Source of the DNA: Methanotrichaceae archaeon
GTDB lineage: Archaea; Halobacteriota; Methanosarcinia; Methanotrichales; Methanotrichaceae
Reading direction: 5' to 3'
Length of the DNA stretch: 64,000 bases
Assembly: GCA_013178225.1 (NCBI GenBank)
Contig: JABLXE010000011.1
Location: 1 to 64,000 of the forward strand
This document shows positions 8,395 to 17,300 of this stretch, piece after piece. Within the stretch, counting starts at the first letter, position 1. Each line of letters begins with the position of its first letter. The position numbers and the translations under genes are program-made. The notes under the pieces were generated by a model. That model had not been told where the DNA came from and did not search any database. It saw nothing but the letters and a program-made list of their open reading frames with translations.

Positions 8395-9570
8395 TCAGAT
8401 CACCAGGTGCCTCAGCTCCCAGAGCAGCTTGGGATTCAGCCTGAAGAGCACGCGCAGCATTCCGCGAAGGTCGGTCTTGGTGAGATCTTCGCCCTTGAGC
8501 GATCCCAGCAGCCGGTTCAGATCGTCATCGGAGAGCTTTACGAAGAACTCCTTGAACTCGTAGCTGCGAGAGATGTGTCTGCCGATGGTGGCCCTCCAGC
8601 GGTCCTCATACTCCTTTAACCCTGAGGCGCTCACGTCTCCTGCGCTGATGGCTTTGGCTGCGACCTCCCCGGCTATGATTCCGGCCTCCATGGCGTTCAG
8701 AATGCCGCCTCCGGTAAGCGGATCGGTCTGACGGGCAGCATCGCCGACAAGCATCACACCATCGGCCACTGTGGATTCAATGGGCCCGGAGCAGGGATCG
8801 CCGCCCACCACCATCTCCACTGCCCGGCCGTTGGGATATCGCTTATCTACAAACTGCCGGAGCAGCCGCAGGGCCTCGCCAGGCTTGGATCGCGAGCCAA
8901 GCACCCCCAGGCCGACATTGGCAAGCTTCTTGCCCTTGGGAAAAGACCATACATAGCCCGCTGGTGCTATGCTGTTGCCCAGATAGAACTCGCAGTAGCT
9001 GTCGTCAATTGATGAGTCCTGCACCAGAAACTGAGCGCAGGTCTCTATATCCTTCAGCTTCAAAGCGGTGTCAATTCCAGCCCAGCGCCCGACTTTTGAT
9101 TCCACCCCGTCAGCTCCGATTACCAGCGGCGCATCGATTCGCAGTGCCTCGCCAAATCGCATGGCAGTCACGCCGCAGGGAACGCCGTCCTTCCGGAGAA
9201 GGCCTGTGGCCCTGGTCTTGACCAGCACTTTGGCCCCGGCACGCGCAGCATTCTCTGCCAGCGCCCGGTCGAATACCTTCCTCTCCAGGACGTAGCCTAC
9301 CTCGGCTCCGCCCTTGTCCTCCGACATGACGATGCTGGTTCCATCCGGAGCTATGATGCGTGCGCCTTTTACTTCGGATGCGATCCAGCGAGAATCAAGC
9401 TCTACCATTTTAGAAAGAGCCCTCTTGCCCACCCCCTCGGCGCACCTCACCGGATCGCCTATCTCCTGGCGCTTCTCCAGCATGACCACCTTCAGGCCCG
9501 CCTCGGCTGCCGTCTTGGAGAACATCGATCCGCCCGGACCGGCGCCGACCACCACCACATCGCACTTCAT
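8395..9570 (-). CDS. Geranylgeranyl reductase family flavoprotein
   Basis: A 391-residue FAD-dependent reductase that saturates geranylgeranyl chains of archaeal membrane lipids. The N-terminal dinucleotide fold has VVVGAGPGGS at residues 5-14. The family motif PxxxAEGVG is present as DPVRCAEGVGKRAL, and the second FAD motif is GVMLVGDAARQTDPLTGGG. The start at MKCDVVVVG overlaps the stop of the upstream ferredoxin gene by ATGA. In Methanosarcina acetivorans a geranylgeranyl reductase needs an adjacent ferredoxin for full lipid reduction, and the arrangement here is the same. A longer upstream frame is rejected because it runs through the ferredoxin gene. Confidence 0.93.
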   Translation of the reverse strand: MKCDVVVVGAGPGGSMFSKTAAEAGLKVVMLEKRQEIGDPVRCAEGVGKRALSKMVELDSRWIASEVKGARIIAPDGTSIVMSEDKGGAEVGYVLERKVFDRALAENAARAGAKVLVKTRATGLLRKDGVPCGVTAMRFGEALRIDAPLVIGADGVESKVGRWAGIDTALKLKDIETCAQFLVQDSSIDDSYCEFYLGNSIAPAGYVWSFPKGKKLANVGLGVLGSRSKPGEALRLLRQFVDKRYPNGRAVEMVVGGDPCSGPIESTVADGVMLVGDAARQTDPLTGGGILNAMEAGIIAGEVAAKAISAGDVSASGLKEYEDRWRATIGRHISRSYEFKEFFVKLSDDDLNRLLGSLKGEDLTKTDLRGMLRVLFRLNPKLLWELRHLVI

Positions 9571-9758
9571 GCTTTGACCTCCAGGGCTCCTACCGGGCAA
9601 ATCCTGGTGCACAGGCCGCATTCCGTGCAATCTGCGGAGATTTCGAGCCAGGTCTCCACCAGCTCCAGAGCTAATGACGGGCAAACCCCAACACAGGCCC
9701 CGCAGTAACAGCACTTGTACCTATTGACAGTGAGCAAGACAACACAACCTTTCAGCAT
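9567..9758 (-). CDS. 2[4Fe-4S] ferredoxin, probable partner of geranylgeranyl reductase
   Basis: A 63-residue ferredoxin with two clusters of cysteines, CCYCGACVGVCP and CTECGLCTRICP, each CxxCxxCxxxCP, fitting two [4Fe-4S] centres. Its ATG overlaps the TAA of the acylphosphatase gene by one base (TAATG), and its stop overlaps the reductase start (ATGA), so all three genes are translationally coupled. It most likely delivers electrons to the lipid reductase downstream. An alternative TTG start at residue 8 is possible. Confidence 0.9.
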   Translation of the reverse strand: MLKGCVVLLTVNRYKCCYCGACVGVCPSLALELVETWLEISADCTECGLCTRICPVGALEVKA

Positions 9759-10027
9759 TAATAGACGATCTTGAATTCCTCGTAATCCTTACACTTGAGC
9801 TCTGCTATCTCCATGCCTGACACCCGTGCACCGGTCGGGCCGAGCTTCATTAGTCCCAGAAGTTCTCCCACCTTCTTCCGGTCTCCCTCCAGCACGGCCT
9901 CCACGCCGCCTCCGGGAATGTTCTTGACCCAGCCTTTGACGCCCAGCTCCTGCGCCCGATCGCGGGTAAAGGCACGGAAGAAGACTCCCTGAACCAGGCC
10001 TGAAACCCTCACGTGCACACAGATCAT
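9758..10027 (-). CDS. acyP: Acylphosphatase
   Basis: An 89-residue acylphosphatase that hydrolyses carboxyl-phosphate bonds. The signature VSGLVQGVFFRAFTRDRAQE contains the phosphate-binding Arg, and GWVKNIPGGGVEAV contains the catalytic Asn; both are intact. Its ATG overlaps the tpiA stop by ATGA. Being placed between a glycolytic enzyme and lipid-reduction genes gives no clear clue to its physiological substrate, which is uncertain even in well-studied organisms. Confidence 0.93.
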   Translation of the reverse strand: MICVHVRVSGLVQGVFFRAFTRDRAQELGVKGWVKNIPGGGVEAVLEGDRKKVGELLGLMKLGPTGARVSGMEIAELKCKDYEEFKIVY

Positions 10028-10692
10028 TTCCGAGCTCCGGTTACCAGGTCTTCCAGGGCTTTGCCCGGGTCGCGAGCCTTGATTATTCCCGAGGCCAGCA
10101 ATACTCCCTCCGAGCCCAGCTCCAATGCTGCCGACAGGTCTTCACCGCGGCTGATGCCGGCACCGCAGAGCACCCTCACCTGGGGGGCTATATTCTTCAC
10201 CGCGCGAACCGATTCACGCACCACATCCGGATCGGCTTTCGAGACCGGTATTCCGCTTCCAATCAGCTCAGGCGGCTCGACGGCCACGAAGTCGGGCTCC
10301 AGAGCTGCAGCGGCCCTGGTGGTGGCCACATTGTTGGTGCAGACAATGGTGGATAGCCCGAGAGACTTGCAGGCCGAAAGGGAGGCCTCGATCTCAGCCA
10401 GCCTGAGGCGTCTCTCAGAATGGTTGATGAGCGTTCCTCTGGCTCCGGCCTCCTTGAGCGACGTGGCAGTCACATGGCCGGTAAAGCCTCCGAAGCCCAC
10501 TCCGTCTACGTGCTGGGCAAACACCGGGATCTTCACCGCCTGGCAGATGGCATGGATGTCCGCGGCTTGGGCTGCGACAACTATCTCTACCGAATATTGC
10601 CTGGAGACGTCTTCGCAGATCTCAGCCAGCCGCACCGCAGCCTCGCCGGTCGACTCTCGATAGGTCTTGAAATTTAGCACGATCAAAGTCAT
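10024..10692 (-). CDS. tpiA: Triosephosphate isomerase, archaeal type
   Basis: A 222-residue protein interconverting dihydroxyacetone phosphate and glyceraldehyde 3-phosphate, with the short length typical of archaeal tetrameric enzymes. Catalytic elements visible are the Lys in LNFKTY, the His in LINHSERR and the Glu in VAVEPPELIG. The phosphate loop is VLCGAGISRGED. MTLIVLNFKTY is the normal N-terminus (ATG at 10692); the longer open frame to 10746 adds 18 unrelated residues. It is the first gene of the coupled four-gene set ending with geranylgeranyl reductase. Dihydroxyacetone phosphate links it to glycerol-phosphate supply for lipids. Confidence 0.94.
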   Translation of the reverse strand: MTLIVLNFKTYRESTGEAAVRLAEICEDVSRQYSVEIVVAAQAADIHAICQAVKIPVFAQHVDGVGFGGFTGHVTATSLKEAGARGTLINHSERRLRLAEIEASLSACKSLGLSTIVCTNNVATTRAAAALEPDFVAVEPPELIGSGIPVSKADPDVVRESVRAVKNIAPQVRVLCGAGISRGEDLSAALELGSEGVLLASGIIKARDPGKALEDLVTGARK

Positions 10693-10718
10693 ATGATCCC
10701 TCTTCGGGCTTCTATAAA

Positions 10719-11201
10719 CTAGAGGGCATATATATTTTGGCTGCATTGCGACATGAGATCCCGGTAATGGCTTTCGTACACCTGGGCCTCAACGAACCTT
10801 CCGGTGCAGAGCATGCCGATATCTCCGTTGATGATCAAAGCGACCAGAGGAAGACGCCCGGTCTCCTCCTGGGCGATCATATGATACAGCAGGCCCTCGG
10901 ACGAGGAGTAGTCAAATCTCATCAGCTGCAAACCGGCATGGCTCTGCAGAAATTTTTCCAGCTCGGGAAAGGTTCTCTGGCAGATGGAGCAGCTCTTTCT
11001 CCCTATGAACAGAGCAACCGGCCGATCACTTTTGGCAATCTGATCTGCCGCACGCAGGGCCGGATCGTAGGTGTCGTGCAGAAAGAGCAAGACGGCATCG
11101 CCCACCTCCTCGACTGGAACCCCGTATTTCTCCGCCAGCTCGCCGCTGAGCCGCTGCTGCTGGTGGACCATGAAGCCGTTAACGCGGTTCATGAGATCCA
11201 T
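10719..11201 (-). CDS. Thioredoxin-fold protein
   Basis: This 160-residue cytoplasmic protein has a C-terminal thioredoxin-like domain. Strand VALFIGRKSCSICQRTFPEL carries a CSIC redox motif, and the cis-Pro region is TGRLPLVALIING. The first 50 residues form a helical extension without a signal peptide. The motif differs from the CGPC of standard thioredoxins and points to a specialised disulfide reductase or metal-related role. A short gap separates it from tpiA downstream. Its partner is unknown. Confidence 0.7.
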   Translation of the reverse strand: MDLMNRVNGFMVHQQQRLSGELAEKYGVPVEEVGDAVLLFLHDTYDPALRAADQIAKSDRPVALFIGRKSCSICQRTFPELEKFLQSHAGLQLMRFDYSSSEGLLYHMIAQEETGRLPLVALIINGDIGMLCTGRFVEAQVYESHYRDLMSQCSQNIYAL

Positions 11202-11298
11202 GGCGGGTTTTGTGCAATCCTTGCTTAAAATCGCTGTGGTAGTGGCTGGAGCGGTTCGGCTAAAAAAAGATTTTCTGAGGGCCTGAGAGGACCCTTTT

Positions 11299-11706
11299 TC
11301 AGGTCATCACCTGCTCCTTCAATATGTATCGGATCAAATCCTCGGAAAGCTTGGTCTCTCTTTGTACCCGCTTCACGGTCTCGTCCACGCTGCAGCCCTC
11401 CGACATCAGATTTGATATGCGGCCGACGACCTTGTCGCTGATGGTGTAGTATTCGTCTATGTCCTTTCGATGGCCCCATACATCGCCACGCAGCAGCTCT
11501 ACCCCCTGAATTTCCAGAAATTGCTGCGCGGCCTTGGACATAGTTTCGTGATAGGAAGGTGGAATCTGCACCGCTCTCAAGCGAGGACAGGTCTGCACCA
11601 GGTTCATTACATCCATATTGGAGGCACGAAAGGCCAGGTGAACCACCTGTTCATTTCGATTCAAATCAGTAATTTCATTTTTTGAACTCACAACCCTCAG
11701 CTTCAT
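11299..11706 (-). CDS. DUF1699 family protein
   Basis: A protein of about 135 residues beginning MKLRVVSSKNEITDLNRNE, recognised as DUF1699, a family best known from Methanosarcinales. The N-terminal half (VVHLAFRASNMDVMNLVQTC, then PRLRAVQIPPSYHETMSK) looks like an alpha/beta domain. The C-terminal half (SVDETVKRVQRETKLSEDLI) looks like a helical, possibly DNA-binding segment. The ATG at 11706 is preferred over 11751 on family similarity. Function is unknown. Its presence supports the taxonomic placement. Confidence 0.75.
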   Translation of the reverse strand: MKLRVVSSKNEITDLNRNEQVVHLAFRASNMDVMNLVQTCPRLRAVQIPPSYHETMSKAAQQFLEIQGVELLRGDVWGHRKDIDEYYTISDKVVGRISNLMSEGCSVDETVKRVQRETKLSEDLIRYILKEQVMT

Positions 11707-11948
11707 ACAACTACCAATGCTCTTAAAATATTTATAGATAATGGTAATCATAGTAATACCTGATGCGATATACTGAAGTTAGAAACTAATCTCATAAAAT
11801 ATTTATGTGATAGCGCGGTGCGGTCAAAATATGTAAAGAGATATGTTACCAAACGCAGATCTTTTTAATAATAGGTAAATTTGTATATTTATTAGGGGCC
11901 CACGCTCTCCTGCGAGAATTAAAGCACTATCTGCTGGCGCGAAGTAAC

Positions 11949-12929
11949 TCATTTCACCGATGCCCTGAAGGCCTTCAGAGCGGAGGAGCAGTTGCCGAGC
12001 AGGCTGCAGGCCAGGCTTCGAGAGGGCCAGGACCCAAGTCCGCAATCCGGTCCTGTGGCCCTCAGCCGGTCTCCGAAGAGGCGCGATGCCCTGGCCAGCC
12101 TCTTTGCCAGGACCTCCGGAGACTCCATCAGCAGGATCTCGCTCTCCAGCCGGCCTGGATCTTCCCAAAGGTTTACCCCCAGCTGCTCGTTCCTCCGGGC
12201 GACCATGGATAGTATGTCGGTTCTGGCAATTCCCGCCCGCAGAAATTTGTCCGTATCCTGCAGCAGCTTTCGATCTATGAGCTGCAGATAATCGGGGTGC
12301 GCTGCCGACTCAACTCCTATTATGGACAGAGGACCTACTTGACAGCAGGCCTCGGCATAAAGGGGCGAGTGCAGGTGAATCTCGCAGTCCAGGTTCCGGC
12401 AGGGCAAGGTGGCGATCTCCAGCGCCTTCAGGATGTCTTCCTGCTCGAAGACCACCGAGGAGCTGATGCCCAGAGACGGCTCGTCCAGGGAGGCCACAGA
12501 CATCTTATTTGCGTCCCGGGCCTTCTCGAAATAGCGCGCCACGCTGCGGGCCAGGTTGAAGAGGATATCGGTGTAGGCCGTGGCTCCAAAGGCGGACAGG
12601 TAAAGTTCGACAGGTCCGGTAACGCACACCCTCAGAGGCTCGGAGGGCCGGGCGGCCTCTAGCTCCGGTATGGTGGCATGCTCCGCTTTGATGAGATAGG
12701 GGCTCTCCGAGAGGTCCGGATTCTGAATTGGGTCCATGAACATGGTGATCATGTCCCTGAACTGAGGGTAGGTGGGAACTTCCACTCCTGCTGATATCTT
12801 CAGCTGCAGGGTCTCGTCCACCAGGTTCAGATACTGCCCGGAGCTGAGGCTTTTCAGCTTCACTTTATCCGGCAGGGGAAAGCTGCCGATGTCGTCGAAG
12901 AAGATTCCCTCATCCACCATCGTAACCAC
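11949..12929 (-). CDS. MetE-like (cobalamin-independent methionine synthase core) protein
   Basis: A 326-residue protein equivalent to the C-terminal catalytic barrel of methionine synthase. Putative zinc ligands are the His in CEIHLHSPLYAEACCQ with its nearby Cys, the Glu in IGVESA, and the Cys in ATGPDCGLGSWPSR. The N-terminal half of MetE is missing, as in other archaeal short forms, which are thought to take methyl groups from a corrinoid protein rather than from methyltetrahydrofolate. It directly follows threonine synthase on the same strand with five bases between, so both probably share a transcript for aspartate-family amino acids. The methyl donor is inferred. Confidence 0.82.
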   Translation of the reverse strand: MVTMVDEGIFFDDIGSFPLPDKVKLKSLSSGQYLNLVDETLQLKISAGVEVPTYPQFRDMITMFMDPIQNPDLSESPYLIKAEHATIPELEAARPSEPLRVCVTGPVELYLSAFGATAYTDILFNLARSVARYFEKARDANKMSVASLDEPSLGISSSVVFEQEDILKALEIATLPCRNLDCEIHLHSPLYAEACCQVGPLSIIGVESAAHPDYLQLIDRKLLQDTDKFLRAGIARTDILSMVARRNEQLGVNLWEDPGRLESEILLMESPEVLAKRLARASRLFGDRLRATGPDCGLGSWPSRSLACSLLGNCSSALKAFRASVK

Positions 12930-12934
12930 CGCGA

Positions 12935-14284
12935 TCAGGCCAGATGCAACAGGTAGTTCTTGAGCCCCGAATAATCGTTGCCCATCTTCCCGTACTGCTC
13001 AGAAAGCTCGTCCAGCCTGGACATGGCCGGAGGAAGCACAGGATTGACGCCTGTGGCCCTTACTATCTCCTCGGGGAACTTGGCCGGGTCCGCGGTCTCC
13101 AGGGATACGCACGGGCTCCAGTCGCCGCAGTCGTCCAGGTACTTCATCAGTCCGGCCCAGCCCACTGCCCCGTGGGGCTCCAGCAGGACGCGGTACTGTA
13201 GATAGGCCTCCTTGATGGTCCGCCGGGTCTCCTCGTCGGAGATCGAGATCGCGTACAGGTCTTTTCTCATGGCCGGAATATCCGGCCGGCGGCCGATCCT
13301 GCCGCTCTCGTCCATCTGCCCTCCATAGAGCGCGAAGACCCGGGCCAGGTTGCTGGGGTGGCCCACGTTCATGGCATTGGAGATGCAGTTGCGGCTGGGG
13401 CGAATGGGCTCGTAAACGCCGGTCTTCATGAAGCCGGGGAACTCGTCGTTATCGTTGGTGGCGACGACGAACCTGTGCACCGGCAGCCCCATGCGCTGGG
13501 CTATGAGGCCGCCCATCAGGTCGCCGAAGTTTCCGCTGGGAACCGAGAACACCACCGGCTGGCCTTCAACTGCCACCCTGGACTGAGCGTAGAAGTAGTA
13601 GACTGCCTGGGGCAGGAGTCTGCCGATATTGATGGAGTTGGCGGAGGACAGATCAAGGCTGGAGAGTTCCGGATCGGCGAAGGCCTGCTTGACCAGGGCC
13701 TGGCAGTCGTCGAACTTTCCCGCCACCGCCAGGGGAAAGACGTTCTTTCCAAGTGTGGTCATCTGGCGGCGCTGGCGGGCCGTGACCTCGGTTTCGGGGA
13801 AGAGCACCACTACCTTGATGTTTTCCAGGCCGTAGAAGGCCTGCGCCACCGCTGAGCCGGTATCGCCTGAAGTTGCGGTGAGGATGACGATGTTTTTGCC
13901 CTCCTCGGTCAAGAAGTACTGCATCAACCGGGCCATGGTCCGGGCGGCGAAGTCCTTGAATGAGCAGGTGGGGCCCCGGTCAAGGCGCAGTATGTACTTG
14001 CCCTCGTAGACCTTCTCCACCGGGACCGGGTAGTTGTAGGCATCCTGCAGCATTGCCTGAAGTGCTGAGTCGGCTACCAGATCGCCCAAATAGGGCTTGA
14101 TCACCTGATAGGCGATCTCGGGATAGCTTTTTCCCGGAAACTGCAGGATGTTTCCGACCGGCAGCTGTGGTATCTGCTCGGGCATGTAAAGCCCCTTGTC
14201 CGGAGCCTGGCCCTGCAGCAGAGCCTCGCGGAAATCAACGCCCTCCGGGTGGCCGTTGGTGCTGAAGAACTTGATCGTGGACAT
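12935..14284 (-). CDS. thrC: Threonine synthase
   Basis: A 449-residue PLP enzyme converting O-phosphohomoserine to threonine. The PLP lysine lies in GPTCSFKDFAAR (K110). The catalytic core includes the TATSGDTGSAVAQAF phosphate loop and SVPSGNFGDLMGG. The length and the N-terminal STNGHPEGVDFREALLQG match the long ThrC class. It is followed at five bases by the MetE-like gene. A strong hairpin (14349-14372) separates it from the CHAT gene upstream. Confidence 0.95.
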   Translation of the reverse strand: MSTIKFFSTNGHPEGVDFREALLQGQAPDKGLYMPEQIPQLPVGNILQFPGKSYPEIAYQVIKPYLGDLVADSALQAMLQDAYNYPVPVEKVYEGKYILRLDRGPTCSFKDFAARTMARLMQYFLTEEGKNIVILTATSGDTGSAVAQAFYGLENIKVVVLFPETEVTARQRRQMTTLGKNVFPLAVAGKFDDCQALVKQAFADPELSSLDLSSANSINIGRLLPQAVYYFYAQSRVAVEGQPVVFSVPSGNFGDLMGGLIAQRMGLPVHRFVVATNDNDEFPGFMKTGVYEPIRPSRNCISNAMNVGHPSNLARVFALYGGQMDESGRIGRRPDIPAMRKDLYAISISDEETRRTIKEAYLQYRVLLEPHGAVGWAGLMKYLDDCGDWSPCVSLETADPAKFPEEIVRATGVNPVLPPAMSRLDELSEQYGKMGNDYSGLKNYLLHLA

Positions 14285-14348
14285 ATTCGAGAAAAGCAGA
14301 AGCTCAAATCATTCTTAAAGGTTCGCCATGAGACAGGCGCTTTCCGAA

Positions 14349-14372
14349 ATGGCCGGCGGGGGGGCCGGCCAT
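14349..14372 (-). terminator. GC-rich hairpin after the CHAT/TPR gene
   Basis: A perfect inverted repeat, ATGGCCGGC and GCCGGCCAT, with a six-base loop. It begins eight bases after the stop codon of the upstream minus-strand gene. There is no T-run behind it, so the terminator role is inferred from position only. Confidence 0.4.
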
Positions 14373-14379
14373 CCCCGCC

Positions 14380-17300
14380 TCAGCTCTCATCGGGAAAAGC
14401 CTTGGCGATCAGCGCTCTGCCGCGGTCCCGGCGGTAGGCATCGATCACCTCGTTTACCATGATCATGAACTGATCCTGGCTGTAGCTCAGCTTTGAGGCC
14501 AGGCGTTCTACCACCGGCTCAACGTTCTTCACGTCCTCCGAGCTGATGCTTCGCAGAATAACTGCTGATATAGCCATCAATCGAAGTCCTTCAGCCAACA
14601 TGTTCAACTGCACGGCGACAGCCCCCAGCTGGAAGAAGGCTCCCGCCTCGCCGGGCTTATCGCCCAGCTCCTGATAAATGGCCAAAGCCTCGACGAAGTT
14701 TCGACGGGCTTGGTCTTTGTCCCCGGCTTGTGAATGAATGGAACCGATGCTGTGCAGGACTGCCGCCTGGCCGCGGAGGTTTCCGACCTCGCGGTTGAGG
14801 GCCAGAGCTTTTTCCAGCTCGCCTCTGGCCTCCTCAAACCTTTCCTCCCCCAGGTCAATTGAGGCCAGATTGAAGAGGGCAGACGCCTGACTGCGCTTGT
14901 CTCCCACCTGCTGCAGGATCTCCGCCGAGCGGGCCAGTACTTCTCTGGCCTCTTTCATCTCACCCCGCTGCAGGTGCAGGGTGGACTTTTGAGTCAAAGT
15001 GGCGGCCTGGCCCTTGAAATTGCCCAGGGTCTCCTGAACGGCCAGCACCTCTTGCAGCTTTTCCAGCGCGGAGTCGGTCTTCTCCTGAGCTATATCGATG
15101 CTGGCAAGGCCCTGTAGGGCTGCTGACTTTCCCAGCAGGTCGCCGGACTGCCCGCAGATCTCCGCTGCCGTCTCAAAGCGCTCGCGCGCCAGGTCGTGTC
15201 TGCCCTGCTGCAGGTAGGCTGCACCAAGGCCGTAGCAGGCCTGTGAATCAGGACCCAGCTCCAGTGCCTTTGAGTACCACTTCTGAGCCAGAGAGTAGCT
15301 CCCCTGGTCCAGGTAAGACCTGGCGATCCAGTTCATGGGTTCGGGGTGCCGGGAAAACTTCAGAAGCTCTTCGTTTAAAAGCCTCATCTGGTAGTAGTAG
15401 CCGCGCAGCTCCAGGTAGCTGCAAATCCTGGCCGTGGTCGCCCTCGCCTCTCCCCATTCTCCTGCCTGCAGGTACTGGCCGCGCGCTTCCATCAGCAGGT
15501 CCAGGCGGGACAGGCCCAGCTCAGAGGAGCGCCCGGCCTCGGCTATATCCCGGAGGAATGCTCCTGCTGCCCGGTTGGCCTCAGCTTTCTCCTCAGCAGA
15601 ACACGCAGAGAGGAGCCAGGATCTGACTTGCGACTGAATGATCCACAGGCCGCTCTTGATCTCCTGGGCCAGCGACAGCCCTTGCCAGCGAAGAAGCATG
15701 GATTGAACGTCTTTCGAGGCCTGAGCAGACGAGGATGCCAAAAATTCAGGGATGAAGGCAGTCTCATAAACGGCAAGCCTCCTCAAGGCCAGTTGTTCGC
15801 CGGAATCGAGCTGGCTCTTGAGCCCTTCCCAGATCTTGTCGCAATCCTTTAAATCCCGGCCCCCGGATGCCAGAGAGGCGCGAATCTGCGGAAGGCACGC
15901 GGGCAGACCGGCCGATATGCCGAAAAGATCCTGCAGCCGGAGATAGGTCAAATCGCCGTTGCTGTAGCGCTCTGATACTCTCTGGTCCTTTAGCAGGAAT
16001 CTGATGAACGCTGCCTCGGGAAGAGGACCAACCGACCATTCCCAGGCTCTGGCAGGAAGGGTCAGAGCATCTTTGGGAAGTGTTTCGCAGGTGACCATGG
16101 CCCGTCCGTTTTCCATCCCCCTTAACACCTGCCGGTAGAACTCGGAGAGCTCCGGGTCTTCGATCTTGCCCGATTTGGGGTCCAGGCGGAGCCCGTCCAG
16201 CACCAGCAGAAACCGGCCGTGGTTTATGGCGTCGATCATTATCTTCTGCCGTTCCTCCCTGGAAATTCCCGGGTCCCTCAGCCTGAGGGCTATATCAGTG
16301 AGCCCTTGGGCGGCGAACGTCTTGATCCCCGCTTCCAGTATCCGGGCTGCGCTCAGGGGATTGTTTCTCGAGGCGTAAACCGGAATCAGGACAAACCCGG
16401 TTATGGCCAGATGGCCCGCTATGACAGAGCAGAGTGTGCTTTTGCCTGCTCCATGGGGGCCGGTGATGACCAGAGAGCGAACTGCGCCCTCAGAGAAGGC
16501 AGGAAGCAAACGCGCCAGATCGGCTCTCCGGTTAACGAAATCTGCAGCGTAGCCCTCGAAGATCCCGGATACGGGATGCTGTTTTCGGATGCGGTGGGAG
16601 GTCTCTATTCGCCGTTGGGAATCGAAGATCCTGTCGTGCCCGAATTTGGTGTACAGAACCGGCAGGGCACACAGCCTGCCCTGGTCCTGGCAGATTCGCT
16701 GGCCGTCCAGTCGAGCCCGGATCAGGGCCTCGTCCAGGCCCCCGGCCTCCGTGAGCAGGTGGTAGAAACCTACCCAGCAATCGGCCGGGCTGTTCCAGCA
16801 AACCGCCATGGGAACATGTCCGGCTAAATCCTGAGACAGAAGGTCCAGGGCCGATGGCTTCTCGACCTGGCAGCCGCTGCAGATGACCAGATGCACTCCT
16901 GCCCGGGAGAGCAGAGGTCCCAGTTCCCGCGCTGGCTTCGGATCGGGCCGGCCGGCCGCTCCATCGAAGGCGAAGATGGAAGCTCCATCCTTCATCCGGC
17001 AGGGCCCCACCAGCTGCACCACATGAGGATGGAACTCTTCTGCCAGCTCTTGCAGATCCTCGAAACTTCCGGATTCGCTGATCTCAATCTCCAGGTCCAG
17101 CCCCTCAAGGGAGCGCAGGAACCTGGCCTCCTCCTGGCGGACGTCTCCTGGACCCGAGGCCAGAAAGAGCACCCTTAGGGGCCCTGGAAAAAGCTCTCCC
17201 TCAAAGGGCACCGGGCCGGATTTGGCCGGAACGCGCCTGATGCTGAACCGCTCGTCGAGGCCAGGAGGGCTCTTCGGCAGGGAGATGCGCTCCCAGGGCA

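Noticed and set aside
8014-8619. 201-codon plus-strand frame spanning the end of the small regulator and the reductase gene
   Set aside because: It overlaps two better-supported genes in other frames and has no recognisable domain.
11202-11286. 28-codon plus-strand frame MAGFVQSLLKIAVVVAGAVR...
   Set aside because: It has a hydrophobic stretch like a microprotein but no ribosome site, and it lies antisense in the gap between two minus-strand genes, so it cannot be supported.
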